In this document: in pieces, positions 1-13,500 of the stretch | Position numbering within the stretch: the first letter of the stretch is position 1 | How the letters are laid out: each line of letters opens with the position of its first letter | Assembly (NCBI GenBank): GCA_922989275.2 | Contig: OV277866.1 | Coordinates: 31,699,246-31,763,245 of the forward strand | From: Gari tellinella | Lineage: Eukaryota > Mollusca > Bivalvia > Cardiida > Psammobiidae | DNA length: 64,000 nt | Direction of reading: 5' to 3' | Position numbers and translations under genes: made by a program | Notes under the pieces: model-generated | The model's input: the letters and a program-made list of their open reading frames with translations, nothing else | Database searches by the model: none | Told to the model about the DNA's origin: nothing

Positions 1-1040
1 GATGCTACAACTCTCATTGGATTTTAGTGAATTTTGCTCAACATGTTTGCCTCATTGATATCTAGCTCAGTTAATATTGAATGATGTCTGGTTGAAAACT
101 AGGTCACTAGGTCAAATCAAAGAAAAACAGTGTTAACCTTTTCGAAGCTACAAATCTCACTTGATCTGCATGAAATATTGTCAGAATGTTTGCCTACATC
201 AAATCTAGGTCAAAATATAATATGGATTTTGTTCGTTCAAAAACTAGGTCAAATCATAGGAAAATCTTGTTTACACTCTAGAAGTTGATTGTGGGTCATG
301 GCCAGTCATAATCTAGGTCACTATAGGTCAAGTTTGCCATGGTGTACCAGGTGAGCGATTTAGGGCCATAGTGGCCCTTGTTTTAAATAGAAAAGGGGAG
401 ATAATTAAATATTGGGAGATGACAAAGTCATGGTTCTTGTGTACTGCACCTCCTTATGTCATCACCTATCATTGTATCAAGTTCCATTAACTTACGGTGT
501 AGCAGTCAAGAGATATACTCCGGACAAAATTGTTTTGTATTTTTAGAACAAGAGGGCCATGGCCCTAAATTCGCTCACCTGAGGACATTGAAGTTTGTAC
601 CTAAGTTGACTGGGCAAGACAACATTTTAATATAACTATAAATGGAGTTATCTTCCAGACAAGAAAACATGACAAAAGTGAATTTTGTTGCCAAGCTTAT
701 GACCCTTATCCATGACACATCCTCTTATCAAGCTATTTCCATTTCCAATAAATGATAATTATTTCACTAGCGTCAGCAGAACTGGAATTATTTTCCTGAC
801 AATAAAATATGACAAAGGGGAAAAACTAAATATTGCTGCCCTTGTGCATGGCATTTTCTCTCATCAGTTTCTTTCCATACATAACATTTCATTACAATAG
901 CATCAGTAGAACTGAAGTTGTCTTCTTGACAAGAAAATATCACAAAGGGAAATAACTAAAAAAACAATGATGTCAGAGTTATGGCCTTTGCAAATGGCAC
1001 TTCCTCTCATCAGGCTCTTTCCAAATAGGCAATTTCATTT
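1..1040. repeat. Degenerate bivalve-type tandem repeat region
   Basis: Recurring AAACTAGGTCACTAGGTC and AAGAAAACATGACAAAAGTG lines at irregular spacing. No gene seen; the missing TTF2 3' exons are not here. Confidence 0.5.
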
Positions 1041-1121
1041 TACCCATTACCCCATAGCATGTTTCTAATTTTGAAAATAGGTGGCCACCTAAAGCAGGTT
1101 GAAAGTAAAGCAGAATGTGTC

Positions 1122-1335
1122 TTAACCCTTATCCTGCCACTCACGACTATAGCTTTATATGCAAACAGCTTGGATCCGGATTAGACGCCGAGTAACTCGG
1201 CGTCTCATCCGGATCCAAGCTGTTTGACACTCGGACAACATTTTCAGCAATTTTGAGCAACTTTGAAGCACTTTGAAACTTGAAGCAGACGAGAAATATA
1301 GCAGACGACAATTTATTTGGCGGGCTAAGGGTTAA
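1122..1335. mobile_element. D-family MITE inserted in an A element hairpin
   Basis: 214 bp between TTAA duplications. Inverted ends CCCTTATCCTGCCA and TGGCGGGCTAAGGG, hairpin GGATCCGGATTAGACGCCGA. Almost identical to 12353-12566. It occupies the TTAA at the hairpin centre of an A element (about 1040-1370). Confidence 0.85.
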
Positions 1336-1734
1336 TGCACACTTTGCTTTACTTTTGCATCTTACATTTTCATGACTGTTTAAAGTGGAATTATTGAAAA
1401 GACATACAGATAACTCTGACAAAACCAATATTAAACATATGTATAAATATGGCATAAGACATAATTACATAACTGTCAGTGGATCACTTCCAGATCCTGT
1501 TTCTCTAAGTATGAATCAGACTGAACCATATCTAAAATTTAGCAGACAACATGTTCAGCTGATCATGACCAGTTCTGTGATACTCACTACCAGTTCAGAG
1601 TTGCATAATATTTGACCTCAGTGGCTAGAACTCTTGGGCTTACCCTTACCAGACTGAAATGATGTCTGCTTAAAACCTACTGTATGTGAAAAGTGTACCA
1701 AAAAACAATTTAGAAAATGTTAAGTTGGTAAATG

Positions 1735-1815
1735 AGTGGCAAATAGGTTGGATCCAGATTAGATGTAGCATTATGATTATGTTGCATCTGATCTGGATCC
1801 AAAATGTTTGCAAAT
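1735..1815. repeat. D-family hairpin
   Basis: TTGGATCCAGATTAGATG and CATCTGATCTGGATCCAA form a stem; surrounding arms are degraded. Confidence 0.5.
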
Positions 1816-2149
1816 ATTGGCTATTTGCCCATAGTATATTAAGGGTAACTCAGGTAAATACAGTTCTGCCTAAATCAAAAATACTGTAAAACCTGCCTAG
1901 AGCAGCACTTAAACTGTGCAGGGTGGTGTCAAATGTGACCCTAGGGATTTCATTTTAACAAACTATAGAGGGATCCACCAGGAGATTCTACTGTACAAAT
2001 ATCAAAGCTTAGGGCCTAGCAGTTTTGGGCAAGAAGATTTTTTAAAGTTTTTTGCTTTTTCAAGCAGAGTTTGTGCTTTTTTTCCTTTTTTTTGAACAAC
2101 TTCTGTAGAGAAGCATCCAAGGAACATCATGAGCAGTTTGAACTCTCCC

Positions 2150-3115
2150 TACAATCGGCGGGTTTCAGAGGAGATGTCGTTTGAAGTAAAAGTGAACGGA
2201 CAGACGGACAGACGTACTACGGACGGTGAGCGGTCACAATAGCTCACCTTGAGCCTTTGGCTCAGGTGAGCTAAAAAGGGAGATAATTCAATATTGGGAT
2301 ATGACAGAGTTACCGTTCTTGTGTACTGCACTTCCTTTAGTCATCCTCTATCACTGTTACAAGTTTCATCAACTTTCAGTGTAACGGTCCAGAGATATGC
2401 TCCGGACAAAATTGATTTTTTTTATCAGAAAAGGGGAGATAATTCAAAATTGGGAGATGAGAGAGTTACGGTTCTTGTGTACGGCACCTCCTCCTGTCAT
2501 TCTCTATCACTGTATCAAGTTTCATCAACCTACGGTGTACCGTTCAAGAGATATGCTCCGGACAAAAAAGCGTGACGGACGGACGTTCTTACGGGAGGAT
2601 ACTTATGTGGCTATTTTCTATTGTTTTCTTTTGGCTAGCCACACAACTGACATTTCTTTTTGCACCAACTTGAAAATTAATGATCTGGAGGCTAACCCTA
2701 CCCCTAACCCTATGTCCCACAACTGGCCAGGTTAATGTCACAAGAAATGGCCAGGTTAATGTCACAAGAAATGGCCAGGTTAATGTCACAAGAGACGGCC
2801 AGGTTAATGTTTTTCAATTATGGGGCTAAGAATTTTAGCCATGTAAGTACCCTTTCGTAAGCACGGACAGATGGACGGACGTTCTAACGAGAGGATACTT
2901 ATGTGGCTATTTTCTATTGTTTTCTTTTGGGTGGCTAGCCACACAAGAGACAATTTCTTTTCAGGTTAATGTCACAAGAGACGGCCAGGTTAATGATTTT
3001 CAATTATGGGGCTAAGAATTTTAGCCACATAAGTACCCTCCCGTAAGCACGGACAGACGGACGGACGGACAAAGTGGCGACTATATGCTCCCCCCCTAAA
3101 GGGGAGCATAAAAAT
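2150..3115. repeat. Short tandem and direct repeats with a palindromic GAGCTAA end
   Basis: GGACAGACGGACAGACG then TCACCTTGAGCCTTTGGCTC at 2195-2275; a 24-bp unit CCAGGTTAATGTCACAAG three and a half times at 2727-2812; a roughly 300-bp direct repeat containing GGATACTTATGTGGCTATT (2594 and 2891). Confidence 0.6.
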
Positions 3116-3140
3116 ACAAGGACATCAACTCAATAGGAAA

Positions 3141-3344
3141 TACAGTAAAACCTCTCTATTATGACCACTAAAAGGAACCAAAGGACAATTGACTGTATAA
3201 AAGACAGGTGACAGCTTAAAGCAAGGTGAATGTAAAACAGAAATATCCTAAGGAGCTCTCTGTCTTACATTCTCCTTGCTTTAAGCAGTCATCTCCCTTA
3301 AACAATTAGCATAATTGAGTGGTCGTAAAAGAGGTTTTCCTGTA
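3141..3344. mobile_element. B-family MITE
   Basis: TACAGTAAAACCTCTCTA to AAAGAGGTTTTCCTGTA with central hairpin; TA target duplication. Confidence 0.8.
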
Positions 3345-3447
3345 CACAATTCAATAGTAAATACATCACTTTCTCCACTCAAGATAAGGTGGAAAAGTTA
3401 TCTTTTATCTTTTTACCACCATAGGCCAGAACAGGTGACTTTGCAAA

Positions 3448-3591
3448 TACAGTCAAAACTCAATACTTCAAACTTGTTTAAACAAACTTCATAATATTTC
3501 ATAAGTTTAATTACTTTTAAGCCACATTTTAGCTTTGAAATATGGGTATGTTCAAACTAACATGAGTTTGAATTATGGAGTTTCAACTGTA
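3448..3591. mobile_element. E-family TA element
   Basis: TACAGTCAAAACTCAATAC to GGAGTTTCAACTGTA with internal TTTGAAATATGGGTATG. Confidence 0.55.
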
Positions 3592-3864
3592 GTATTGGTC
3601 ATAAACAGACTAAGCAATACAGCCTTTGATCAGGAGCTAAACTTCTTGACACTTGTGTCAATATTGCTTTAGTAATACTGCTATAACCATTTCCTCCATA
3701 GATTTTTTTCAGTATGGAAGCCAAGTGGCTGCTTAAAGCAGGCTGAAAGTAAAGCAAGAATAGTCCTTTAGGATATCAATAGGCACAAACAAGAGCTATA
3801 GCCCTCACTCCCACAAACTCATCTCGTTTTGATTGGTCGCTTTATATTTCTAACTGTATCTTAC

Positions 3865-4101
3865 CAATGACTGTCAAGCAGGAACAGATGATTTCCACCA
3901 ATCAGATTTAAGCCACACCCACCAGCTCTCAGTGACACAAGCATGACTTGCGGACCGTCTGGATCATTGTTAAACAGGTCTACAGCCTCCATTCTTTTCT
4001 TGGGTGGAATATCACCCTTTATAATGGAGTACTTCACATTCATTCTCTTTAAATGTACAATCACAATTTCAAGCATTTTTGTCCACTGGGATACAATCAC
4101 A
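3865..4101 (-). CDS. TTF2: TTF2 exon 20 (second RecA lobe, motifs IV-V)
   Basis: 237 nt, phase 2 to 2, TTTCAG to GTAAGATA. Encodes [20 protein letters not shown], later [18 protein letters not shown] and [12 protein letters not shown]. The remaining motif (DRxxRxGQ) and C-terminus are not found between 1 and 3864 and should lie further along the minus strand, outside the window. Confidence 0.95.
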
Positions 4102-7100
4102 CTGAAAAAAGATAATAAGAACTGTTTAAAAGAGACAATTCTAACAAGTGCCAAGTTATAAGGTTGTAGCTTGAAAACTGTAGAAAGTGCTGGACAAAGT
4201 ATTACTGTATGTGGGACGGACAAACGGGGTAGAGCAGTATGCCCCCCAACTGGTCTTCGCAGGAGCATAAACACATATTGACAAGTGACAAACAGCTTGA
4301 ATATAGATCAGATGCTGCAATATGTGGTGTCTGCCCTGGGTTAAGTCTGTTTGCATATGTAAGCCAATTCCCTCCAAACAACACACACAATTTTTGTCTC
4401 CCATTTGGCATTGTTGTAGAGGGAGCACTATATAAAGTGGAACTTCAATATCTCAAACTCGTATAACTCAAAATCATTCATATTTCTTCAGTTGCTCTGT
4501 AGCAATTTGTTACTGGATATCAAGGTACAGTTAAACCTCTCTATTACGACCACTAAAAAGAAGGCTAATTGAGTATATAAAGGACATGTGACAGCTTAAA
4601 GCAAGGTGACAGAAAAACAGAAAGCTCATACCTTTTACATTTATCTTTTGGGTTTTCAGGTTTGTGAATTTTCTTCAGTTCCTCCACCAAAGCATGTACC
4701 TACAAAAAATGTAATTATAAAGTATGTCATACAATGGAATACGTTATTATTTCCCAGCCTTTGCGCTATCACAAGTTACATGTATTACAATTGAAAACAG
4801 TTTGGAGCTCAATGAACCAGTCTCTGGCTCCAAACTACCCAAATAAGTATTAAGATTTTTATAAAGCTGTAATTTTCTGCATTTTATTGCAATGTTGGGG
4901 CTTAGTTTTGTTTAAAATGGAAAGAATATTATCCCACCGTAAAATACCCCTCCTTCTTAATATTAATTTTCAACTTGCTTATGGCAGATGGCTTCTTAAA
5001 ACAGTTTGCAAGTAAAGCATAAATCTCTCTAAGGGAGTTCAAGAAATACATACATGTATTTAAAATTATACTTTTTTACATTATATAATTGACTATTGAA
5101 AAGAAAACAAATGATAACCTTTAGAACGGGTGACAGTTAAAAGACCTTACTGCATTACTTTTGACCCACTTTAACCGTTTCCCCAACAGAAGTGACTTTA
5201 GCACATTATTCTTTCTTCTACTGAAGAAAAAAAATCCAATTTATACAGTAATGAACATGTACCAAAGTACATTTTTTCTACAACCAACAGGATTGTAGCT
5301 TAAGCAGCATGAAAATAAAGCAGAATGTGCCTTAAGGCGCATTCTGCTTTATTTTCAAGCTGCTTTAAGTGGTCACTTGTTCAAAACCAGAAACACGCTA
5401 TGGAGGTAAAGGGTTAAAGGTATCAATGCTGGGTCATACCTTTGTACTGACAGCCTCAGGGGTAAAGATGGGTGAAGATTTTTTCACAGTGGGTTCCTTG
5501 GTTTTGGCCTCATCTAACATGAGGTCCATCATCTGTTCTTCCAGAGTCAGCTCCAGACCCTCGTTGCTCTGTGTCTCCTCATCAAGGGCCTATAAACATC
5601 ATTCAAAATTAAATCATGCTGATTCATTTGGTTTTACACCACTTTAACAAGGTCATAATGGGGTGGAACCTTGGTTTATAATCTCATAAATACATGGAGA
5701 GTATTTCAAATACACTGAAACCTCCCTATTACAGCCACAAAATTGTATTTATTATTAGGTGTTTTTGACAGGTGACTGCTTAAAGCAAGGTAACTGTAGA
5801 ACAGAAAGCTCCGTTAGGAGCTTTCTGTTCTACAGTTACCTTGTTTTTAGCCGTCACCTATCTTTTATATGATTGATCAGCCTTCGTTTTAGAAGTCGTC
5901 ATAGAGAGGTTTTGATGTACAAAAACATCCTTTTGTCTCAACCAAACCCTCTATTATAACTACTAACAGTTACATTTGATAAAACACATCTATATTAATA
6001 CCACAACATATTAATTACTATTTTTTTAAGACAGGTGACCACTTAATGTAAGGTAACAGTAAAACAGAGAGTTCCTTTCGGAGCTTTCTGTTTTACTGTT
6101 ACCTTGCTTTAAACTGTCACCTGTCTATCAAACAACCAATTCACAAAGGTATTGGTGTTCGTAATAGCGAGGTTTAACTGTATATAAAGTAGAACTAGAA
6201 GAGCATTAATACAAGTAAAGTCTAACAAAAATGACATACATAAGAATAGATGGAAAGGAAAAACACCTTTCGGCTCTTTCACTATCATTGAAATTCTCCT
6301 ATTGCCAATGAACATTACTTTAGCTACTCAATAATTGTCCAAATATCTGCCAATTTTCTGTTATACTTACAACTCTTTTAACCCATTACCCTATAAATAC
6401 GCCTTTCTACACTTTTAATTTCTTCCTCCACTACAAGAAAGTTGTTCGATTTTATACAGTCATGACTCATGAGTATGTATCATAAGAGACATTTGTTTTA
6501 TCCTGGCAGTAGAGTATAGCATAAAGCAGTCTGAAAGAATGTGCCTTCAAGACATTACTCCAGTTCATTCAATGATCCCCCCATTGATCTCACTAGGCAT
6601 AAAAGTAACTGTAAGCCATGAGAAATGTGTGCTCAGCCAATGTCAGCAATCAAAAGTTTTCTATAGAGGCCCTGAGGGTTTTTTCCAATGGGTTTTGCAA
6701 ACCAAACTATCAAACTGAAGGTACAGGCCTCAACATGAAACCCCTGACTGACCCTTTGCACAGACAGAACCACCATCCGGAGCATGGGTTGCACAAGATT
6801 TAACCCACTAGGTGTTAACACCCAAGCTAGGTCAAGTAATGTCTTTCAGGCACATTCTGCTGTTCTTTCAACCTGCTTTAGGTGGCCACCTATCTTCAAA
6901 ACTAGATATGTGCTATGGGTCAATGGGTTAAACAACTAACTGTAAACTCATGTATGCAAAAGCAAAATTGAAATTATCTATTGAAATCTTAACAATAGCT
7001 GCTGATTTATAAGAATGACATTTTGACCAACACTACATGCAACCAGTGATAATTTTAGAAATCAGATGAATGAGTCCTTGGGATGCACGTTCTGTAAAAC

Positions 7101-10100
7101 AATGAGTCCTTGAGATAAACATTGAGTCCTTAAGATGAACATTAACTCAATATTCCATAACTTATTTCTAGTTTTGAAGACAGATAACCACTTAAAGCAG
7201 GCTGAAAGTAACGCAGAATGTGCCTTAAGGCTCATTCTGCTTTACTTTCAACCTGCTTTAAGCTTCTATTTGCTTATGATTAAAAGGTTAATAAAAGTAA
7301 GAAAAGCTATGGTTCCATGGGACTCGCAACTTTTTAGATAATGAGTCCCTGGCAAATTGAATGAGTATAGGACTCGGGATGCACAGGTAAAATCATCGCT
7401 GTGCAACACTCACATCTTTCATGAGACTAAGATGACAACAGCACTGTCTGAGCCTCAGTAACATCACCAGGATCTGCTGGCCTTTCACACCTCCAGCTGT
7501 TCCACCCTGACTCATGGAAACACCAGTCTGACCAATCCCAGGCCTTGTTTCATTCTTGTCAGTAAACAGATCACTGATTGGCTGCTTAGAACCAGTGTGT
7601 CCATCCTTCTCAAGTTCCTTATCTTCATGTCTTTTCAAGTATTCCTTTAAAACTGATCTGAAGTGATAAATCAGAATTGCAAATTGTTGAACAATAACTA
7701 TCAGAAAACTAGCCACTCAAAAATACTGTCATGTACCTCGGATGCCCAATGCCCCTGCAAAGATTTGAAGAAAAAAAGTTCATTCATTGATGTTTAGGGG
7801 CCTAACTCTAGTAAAAGTTGATGAATCATAATTGCATAGACACAAGATCTGTTTGTATATGATATGTGTGCAATTACTTATCAAAACCGATGCATATGGA
7901 AGAGTAGGTAGAACATTTGCACTTCACCTTTATTTTTTTTTGCTGGACTACAACAAGTTACAACATAGCTTCCACACTCAATTCCACAAGGTTTAACTTA
8001 ACTCTTTCAACACAATGGACCTGTTTAAAATATAAACTCATTACATATATGTAAACAGTGTAGACCCAGATAAGAGGGCTCCTATAGGAGTCCTTTGACC
8101 AGGGTCTACAGTTTGTTAATTTAAAGCAGTATTTATAAATTTATCAAGAATTCCAAGTAGACTGTTTCACACTTTGGTATTTAAAAAGATCAACAAGGAA
8201 ACCTAATAACCCACAAGAGTTACTTAGTATTGAAAGGGTAAATGTACAAAACTGTTGTTTGCCAACCTGTTTCTGTAAATATAAAGAAAAATGAACCAAA
8301 GTTTTGAATTTTAGTACAGTAAAACTTTGCTATTACGACCACTAAATTATGTTAATTTTCTGGGTGTTTACGGTAGGTGACCGCTTAAAGCAAGGTGACA
8401 GTGAAACAGAAAGCTCCTATAGGAGCTTTCTGTTTCACTGTAACCTTGCTTTAAGCTGCCACCTGTCTATTATACACTCAATAAGCCTTCGTTTTAGTGG
8501 TCATAATAGCGAGGTTTTACTGTACGTGACATTTTCATTAGTTAAACTCAGTTTTGAAAGAGTTTATTGCATTGCTTCTCGCTTTTCAGGGGTGCTAGAC
8601 AACCTTTTGTTACCATAAATAGCCGTACGGTAAACCTTGTCTGGTACGGTATCCTTCTGCCCGACTGGGTTAAAAGCAAGGGAAAGGGAGGTAACTCTTA
8701 CAGAAATACCCTAAAACTAAATTGACCACAAGCTAAGTTCTGTGGCTTTCGACAATTCAATGATCCGATGTTAAAACAGTGATTTATGTTGTTGTTGTTG
8801 ATTGTTTCACATGATCGAGTATACGTGTAAGATCACGTTCTTACGTGACGTCATTGACGTCGGTTGTTGTTATGGCTGGAAAGTAGAATGTATATAAAGG
8901 AAGAAATGGTCGTTTTGATAACTTTAACTATACAAATTTGCTTGGACTCAATAAAAACCGTTTGTTTTTTCGGAGATGTGATCTAAAGTGGGACATGTTT
9001 TCTTCTAAAAGCGTGTACACAAATAAATGTCAAAGCCAAGCTGAAATTGAGCGACCTTTTAACAGATGTTTGTTGCTATTTGATATGGAATGTGTGATAC
9101 GGAAAAAATAGGCCTTTACAATTCCTTTAATTTACTCGTTTTTAAGGGGAAGTTTAAGCGAGAAATATAAACAAGAACGGTTTTTGGTACAGACGGGGGA
9201 TTCTATACCCTCGGTTGGTCTGTTCCTGTCGGAAACTCGCTAAAGCTCGTTTCCGACTGGGAACAGACCAACCTCGCAGGGGTGTAAAATTTTCAGAATT
9301 CTTACTCGCCCTGCTAGGTGATATTGACATTTAGCTCATTAGTTTCTGTTGTAAATTATCAGAAAATCTGCTCGCCCTGATAAAATGTTACTCGTCATGG
9401 CGAGCGGGCTCGTATAGAATTCCCCGTCTTTACCAAAAGCCGTTCTTGATTCTATTATTCTGGAACGTTGGCCAGCTAGGGGTATCATGTGTGGACTGTT
9501 CTTGATACATACCTAGACTGGTTGTATATCCTGTCATACACCTGTTTCTCCTCCTCGGACAGTTTCAGCTCATGTGTTCTACTACACTTATCTGGCAACG
9601 GTACCTTGAAGAGAGGAGTTTAATTACTTGTCACATCTTATTATTAGATCACAAGCAGTGATAATTTTAGAAATCAGATGAATGAGTCCTCAGGATGCAC
9701 ATTCTGTAAAACAATGAGTCCTTGAGACAAACATTGAGTCCTCGAGGTGAAAAATTAACCTAATATCCCATAACTCATTTCTAGTTTTGAAGACAGGTGA
9801 CCACTTAAAGCAGGTTGAAAGTAAAGCAGAATGTGCCTTCAGCCTAAAAATACCGTAAAATTAGGTCAAAGGTCAAGGGGTTAAATATCTTGGTATATAT
9901 CTAGATAGGTATTGTCAAGATGAACATGCTTACCAAAAATGAAGGTTGTATATGAAATATTAAAGAATATGGCCAACCATAACATTTTGGAAAATGACAA
10001 TGAAGTCAGTGGAGTGAAGACAATAGCTCATTTTTATTCTTTGAAAAACTGACAAGCTAAAAATGGTTCATTTACAAAGCCATAAAAGTGAACAAAATAA

Positions 10101-10551
10101 CACTCAAAACTACAAAGAATGTAAAGTTTTAAAGAGTTTTACAGTCTTGTCTTACCAAAGGTTTTCCTGTTGCACCAGTCTGACTTTTAGTGCGTCGTAG
10201 TAACAAACTCTTCACCAGCACATTCAATCTATTCTGTCCAGTATCTGGAAAAATATGAAAAACAGTTACAATTGTGTTAACCCACTACCCCATAAATACA
10301 CCTTTTTATGCTTTCCACTTTATATAGTTATGAACATGCACCATAATATCCAAGCAGATGATAGTTTAAAGCAGGCTGAAAGTAAAGTATAATGTGCCTT
10401 ATGGTGAATTCTGCTTTACTTTCAACTTGCTTTAAGTGGTCACCTATCTTACCTAGAAACAGGCTATGAGGTAATGGGTTAAGCAATCATTCTATGTACA
10501 GTAAAAACCTCTCTGAACCCACCACTAAAATGTAGGCTTATTGGTAGCATC

Positions 10552-10585
<34 letters not shown>

Positions 10586-13500
10586 GACTTTATTTCAAGA
10601 GGGTAACACAATTAGAACACACAAGCAACTAATCTCCCTTGTGGCCCTCAAGACAGGTGGCAGCTTAAGTCTAGATAACAGAAAAGCAGAAAGCTCATCT
10701 TGCTTTAAGCTGCCAGATGACTGGTCAAAGACTTTCATGCTGACCATTAATGACATAAAGACATTTTTGTATAAAACAATAATCATTTCGTCAACACAGT
10801 AAAACATACAAGAAGAAACAGACATGTATAGGATCTGTCCATGCATGAGACAAGCTGATCTCAACCGAGTCTAGAATTGAAATGTTATTAAGCGAGCCTT
10901 GGCGAGCTTAATAACTTTTCTATTCTAGATGTGGTTGAGGTCAGCTTGTCTCATGTATACATCGACGAGTGACAGATTCTTTTTCTCACATAACTAACAA
11001 TTTAATGTATTTTTAAAGCAATAGGCCTTTTTTAAAATCCCAGTGACGTAATAATGCCTTTATAAATAGTGACTTTAGAGTGACGTCATCAAAGTGATCT
11101 CACACATGTTGGAGACAAAGATATTCGCGATCGTTGTTCGCTATTGAAAACAGGTGTAGTTATGTGAGAAAATATATGTAGGTCCACTATCTATGTTATT
11201 GTTACATAACATTGGAAAATAGTAACTATCTTTAAATGTATGTTCCTCAGTGATAACCTTAGAAGATGTCAGCGTAATGTTTCAACAATATGTCAAGGCA
11301 GTATGAACCTTTGTTTTGATAACTTATTTAGACCGATTCAAAAAAGTTCATTTTTTTAGTGTGAAGGACGCATATATGCGTCTCTAGGGCTAATGAGTGG
11401 AGACTTACTGTTACGGGTGTCAACCTGTCTCTTCCAGACCTTATACTCATCAAATGGAGAACATCTAAGAAACCTGAAGTGAGAACAGAGTAGTAAGCAC
11501 AAACTGGATAACTGATAACCCATTACTCTATAAATGACCCTTTTTATGTCTCCCATTTTATTCCTACATACTGCAGAAAATAGTTCCATTTTATGCAGTC
11601 ATGAATGTGCCCTGTAAGAAATATTTTAGTTATCCTAGCAGATGGTAGTTTAGAGCAGGCTGAAAATAAAGCAAAATGCACCTTACAGTGCATATTTCTA
11701 TATTTTCAACCAGCTTGACGCGATCACCTGTTTTCAAAATTAGAAACAGTCTATGGGGTAAAGGGTTAACAAAATACAGTACATAGATTCAGAGTGATCA
11801 AATCTTATTTAGAATTACTCCACTGAAAAGACTATCCAAGCTTTTCTGTTAACTCTTTCAACCCTAGTCCCGCATATAGGCGTGCTTTTCAAACAGTTTA
11901 CATGTGAATAGTACACTTGTCCTATGCAAACAGTGAGACCCTGATCAGAGGGCTCCAAAAGGAGCCCTCTGATCAGGGTCTTCACTGTTTGTCACAATGC
12001 CAAACATTCACAAAAACAACCCTTAAAAGTCAGAAATGGACTAGACTAAAATGGAAACTGGAATTGTCCATTTAAAGTTTCAGGGAGGAAAGAGTTAATA
12101 TAGGACATTAAAAGAGATTTCTCACTGAAACTTCAAATAGACTATTCCGGTTTCCAATTGACAATTTCCAATTGTTATCTGTCAATATATTACAATATCA
12201 CAAACAGTATAGAGCCTGATCAGAGGGCTCCTTAAGAAGCCCTCTGATCAGTGTCTACACTGTTTGCATAGGGCAAGTATACTCTTCAGTCTTCACAGGT
12301 GAACTGTTTGCAAAGGATGCATAAATGCATGACTAGGGTTCAAAGAGTTAAATTAACCCTTAGCCTGCCACTCACGACTATAGCTCCATATGCAAACAGA
12401 TTGGATCCGGATGAGACGCCGAGTAACTCGGCGTCTCATCCGGATCCAAGCTGTTTGACACTCGGACAACATTTTCAGCAATTTTGAGCAACTTCGAAGC
12501 ACTTTGAAACTTTAAGCAGACGAGAAATATAGCAGACGACAATTTATTTGGCGGGCTAAGGGTTAACATGCTAGCAGTGAAAGCATTGTTTAGATCCTGA
12601 TGAGACACCGTATTATGTGGTGTGTCATCAGGATCCTAACGGTTTTGAAAATAATTTTTTAAAACTTTTATTTTTTAAAAAGTAGAAGACGTTAACATTA
12701 CCAAGAATGCAAAGAGTTAAAAAAAACATATTATAACATAACACGGCGTGAGCGTTGAATAACACCCATTGTTTAAATGTCATATATAACTAGTTATATA
12801 ACTATGCAAATGAGGTACGCCACGACGTCGTTTACTTGTGACGTCGTTAAAATACGTTCTATGCGCGTTCGATTTCCAACGTCTTCATTCCATCATGTAG
12901 ATTCAATTTATAGATTTTGGTGTAATTAATCAATATTAGATCTACAGTCGAATACCGTTACCTCGAAGTTGAACGGACCGTGAAAAAATATCGACGTAGC
13001 CGAAGTTCGAGCTAATGGGAGTTTCTCATTTGAGATCTGTATCGTCATATTGAAGTTTTAACGTTATTCTTGATCCTAGTGTTTATTGACAGTTGATTGG
13101 TAATTGAAAATAAATGCGTAGGAAAGTAGAATCTGACAAAATCTTCAACTCATAATTTTCAAATTGATGAAGGTGGTCAGTATTTTGAAAAGTAGAGAAT
13201 CTACGCGTGTGCGGGAGCGAGTAAACAATTTCGTATTTTAATACATTTGGTAGATCTACCTGATTTCATCAGCATAAACATCCAGCGCATGGGTGCTAAC
13301 ACAATTTTTATAACATAAAATTAGGTTTACACATTTCATCACACCAACACAGTGAACTGTTTACACTTCCGGTGACGCTCTGGAAGCGTTAGTTGTTTAC
13401 ATGTTTAATTTTCAAAAGGGTGTGTCCGACTTCGAAACGCCGGCGAATTATTTCGGCGTTTCAAACAGAAGCGGCGTGTTTGAACTGACTTAGATAAAAA

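Noticed and set aside
1..3864. Missing C-terminal exons of TTF2
   Set aside because: Searched for a DRxxRxGQ-type sequence on the minus strand; only repeats were seen, so the exons are placed outside the window.
4156..4428. Overlapping frames near TTF2 exon 20
   Set aside because: Chance or antisense frames without splice support; the region before the exon 20 acceptor is intron.
8380..8470. Perfect 70-90 nt hairpins as microRNA precursors
   Set aside because: They are the cores of multicopy MITEs; no single-locus conservation. Small-RNA data could reopen this.
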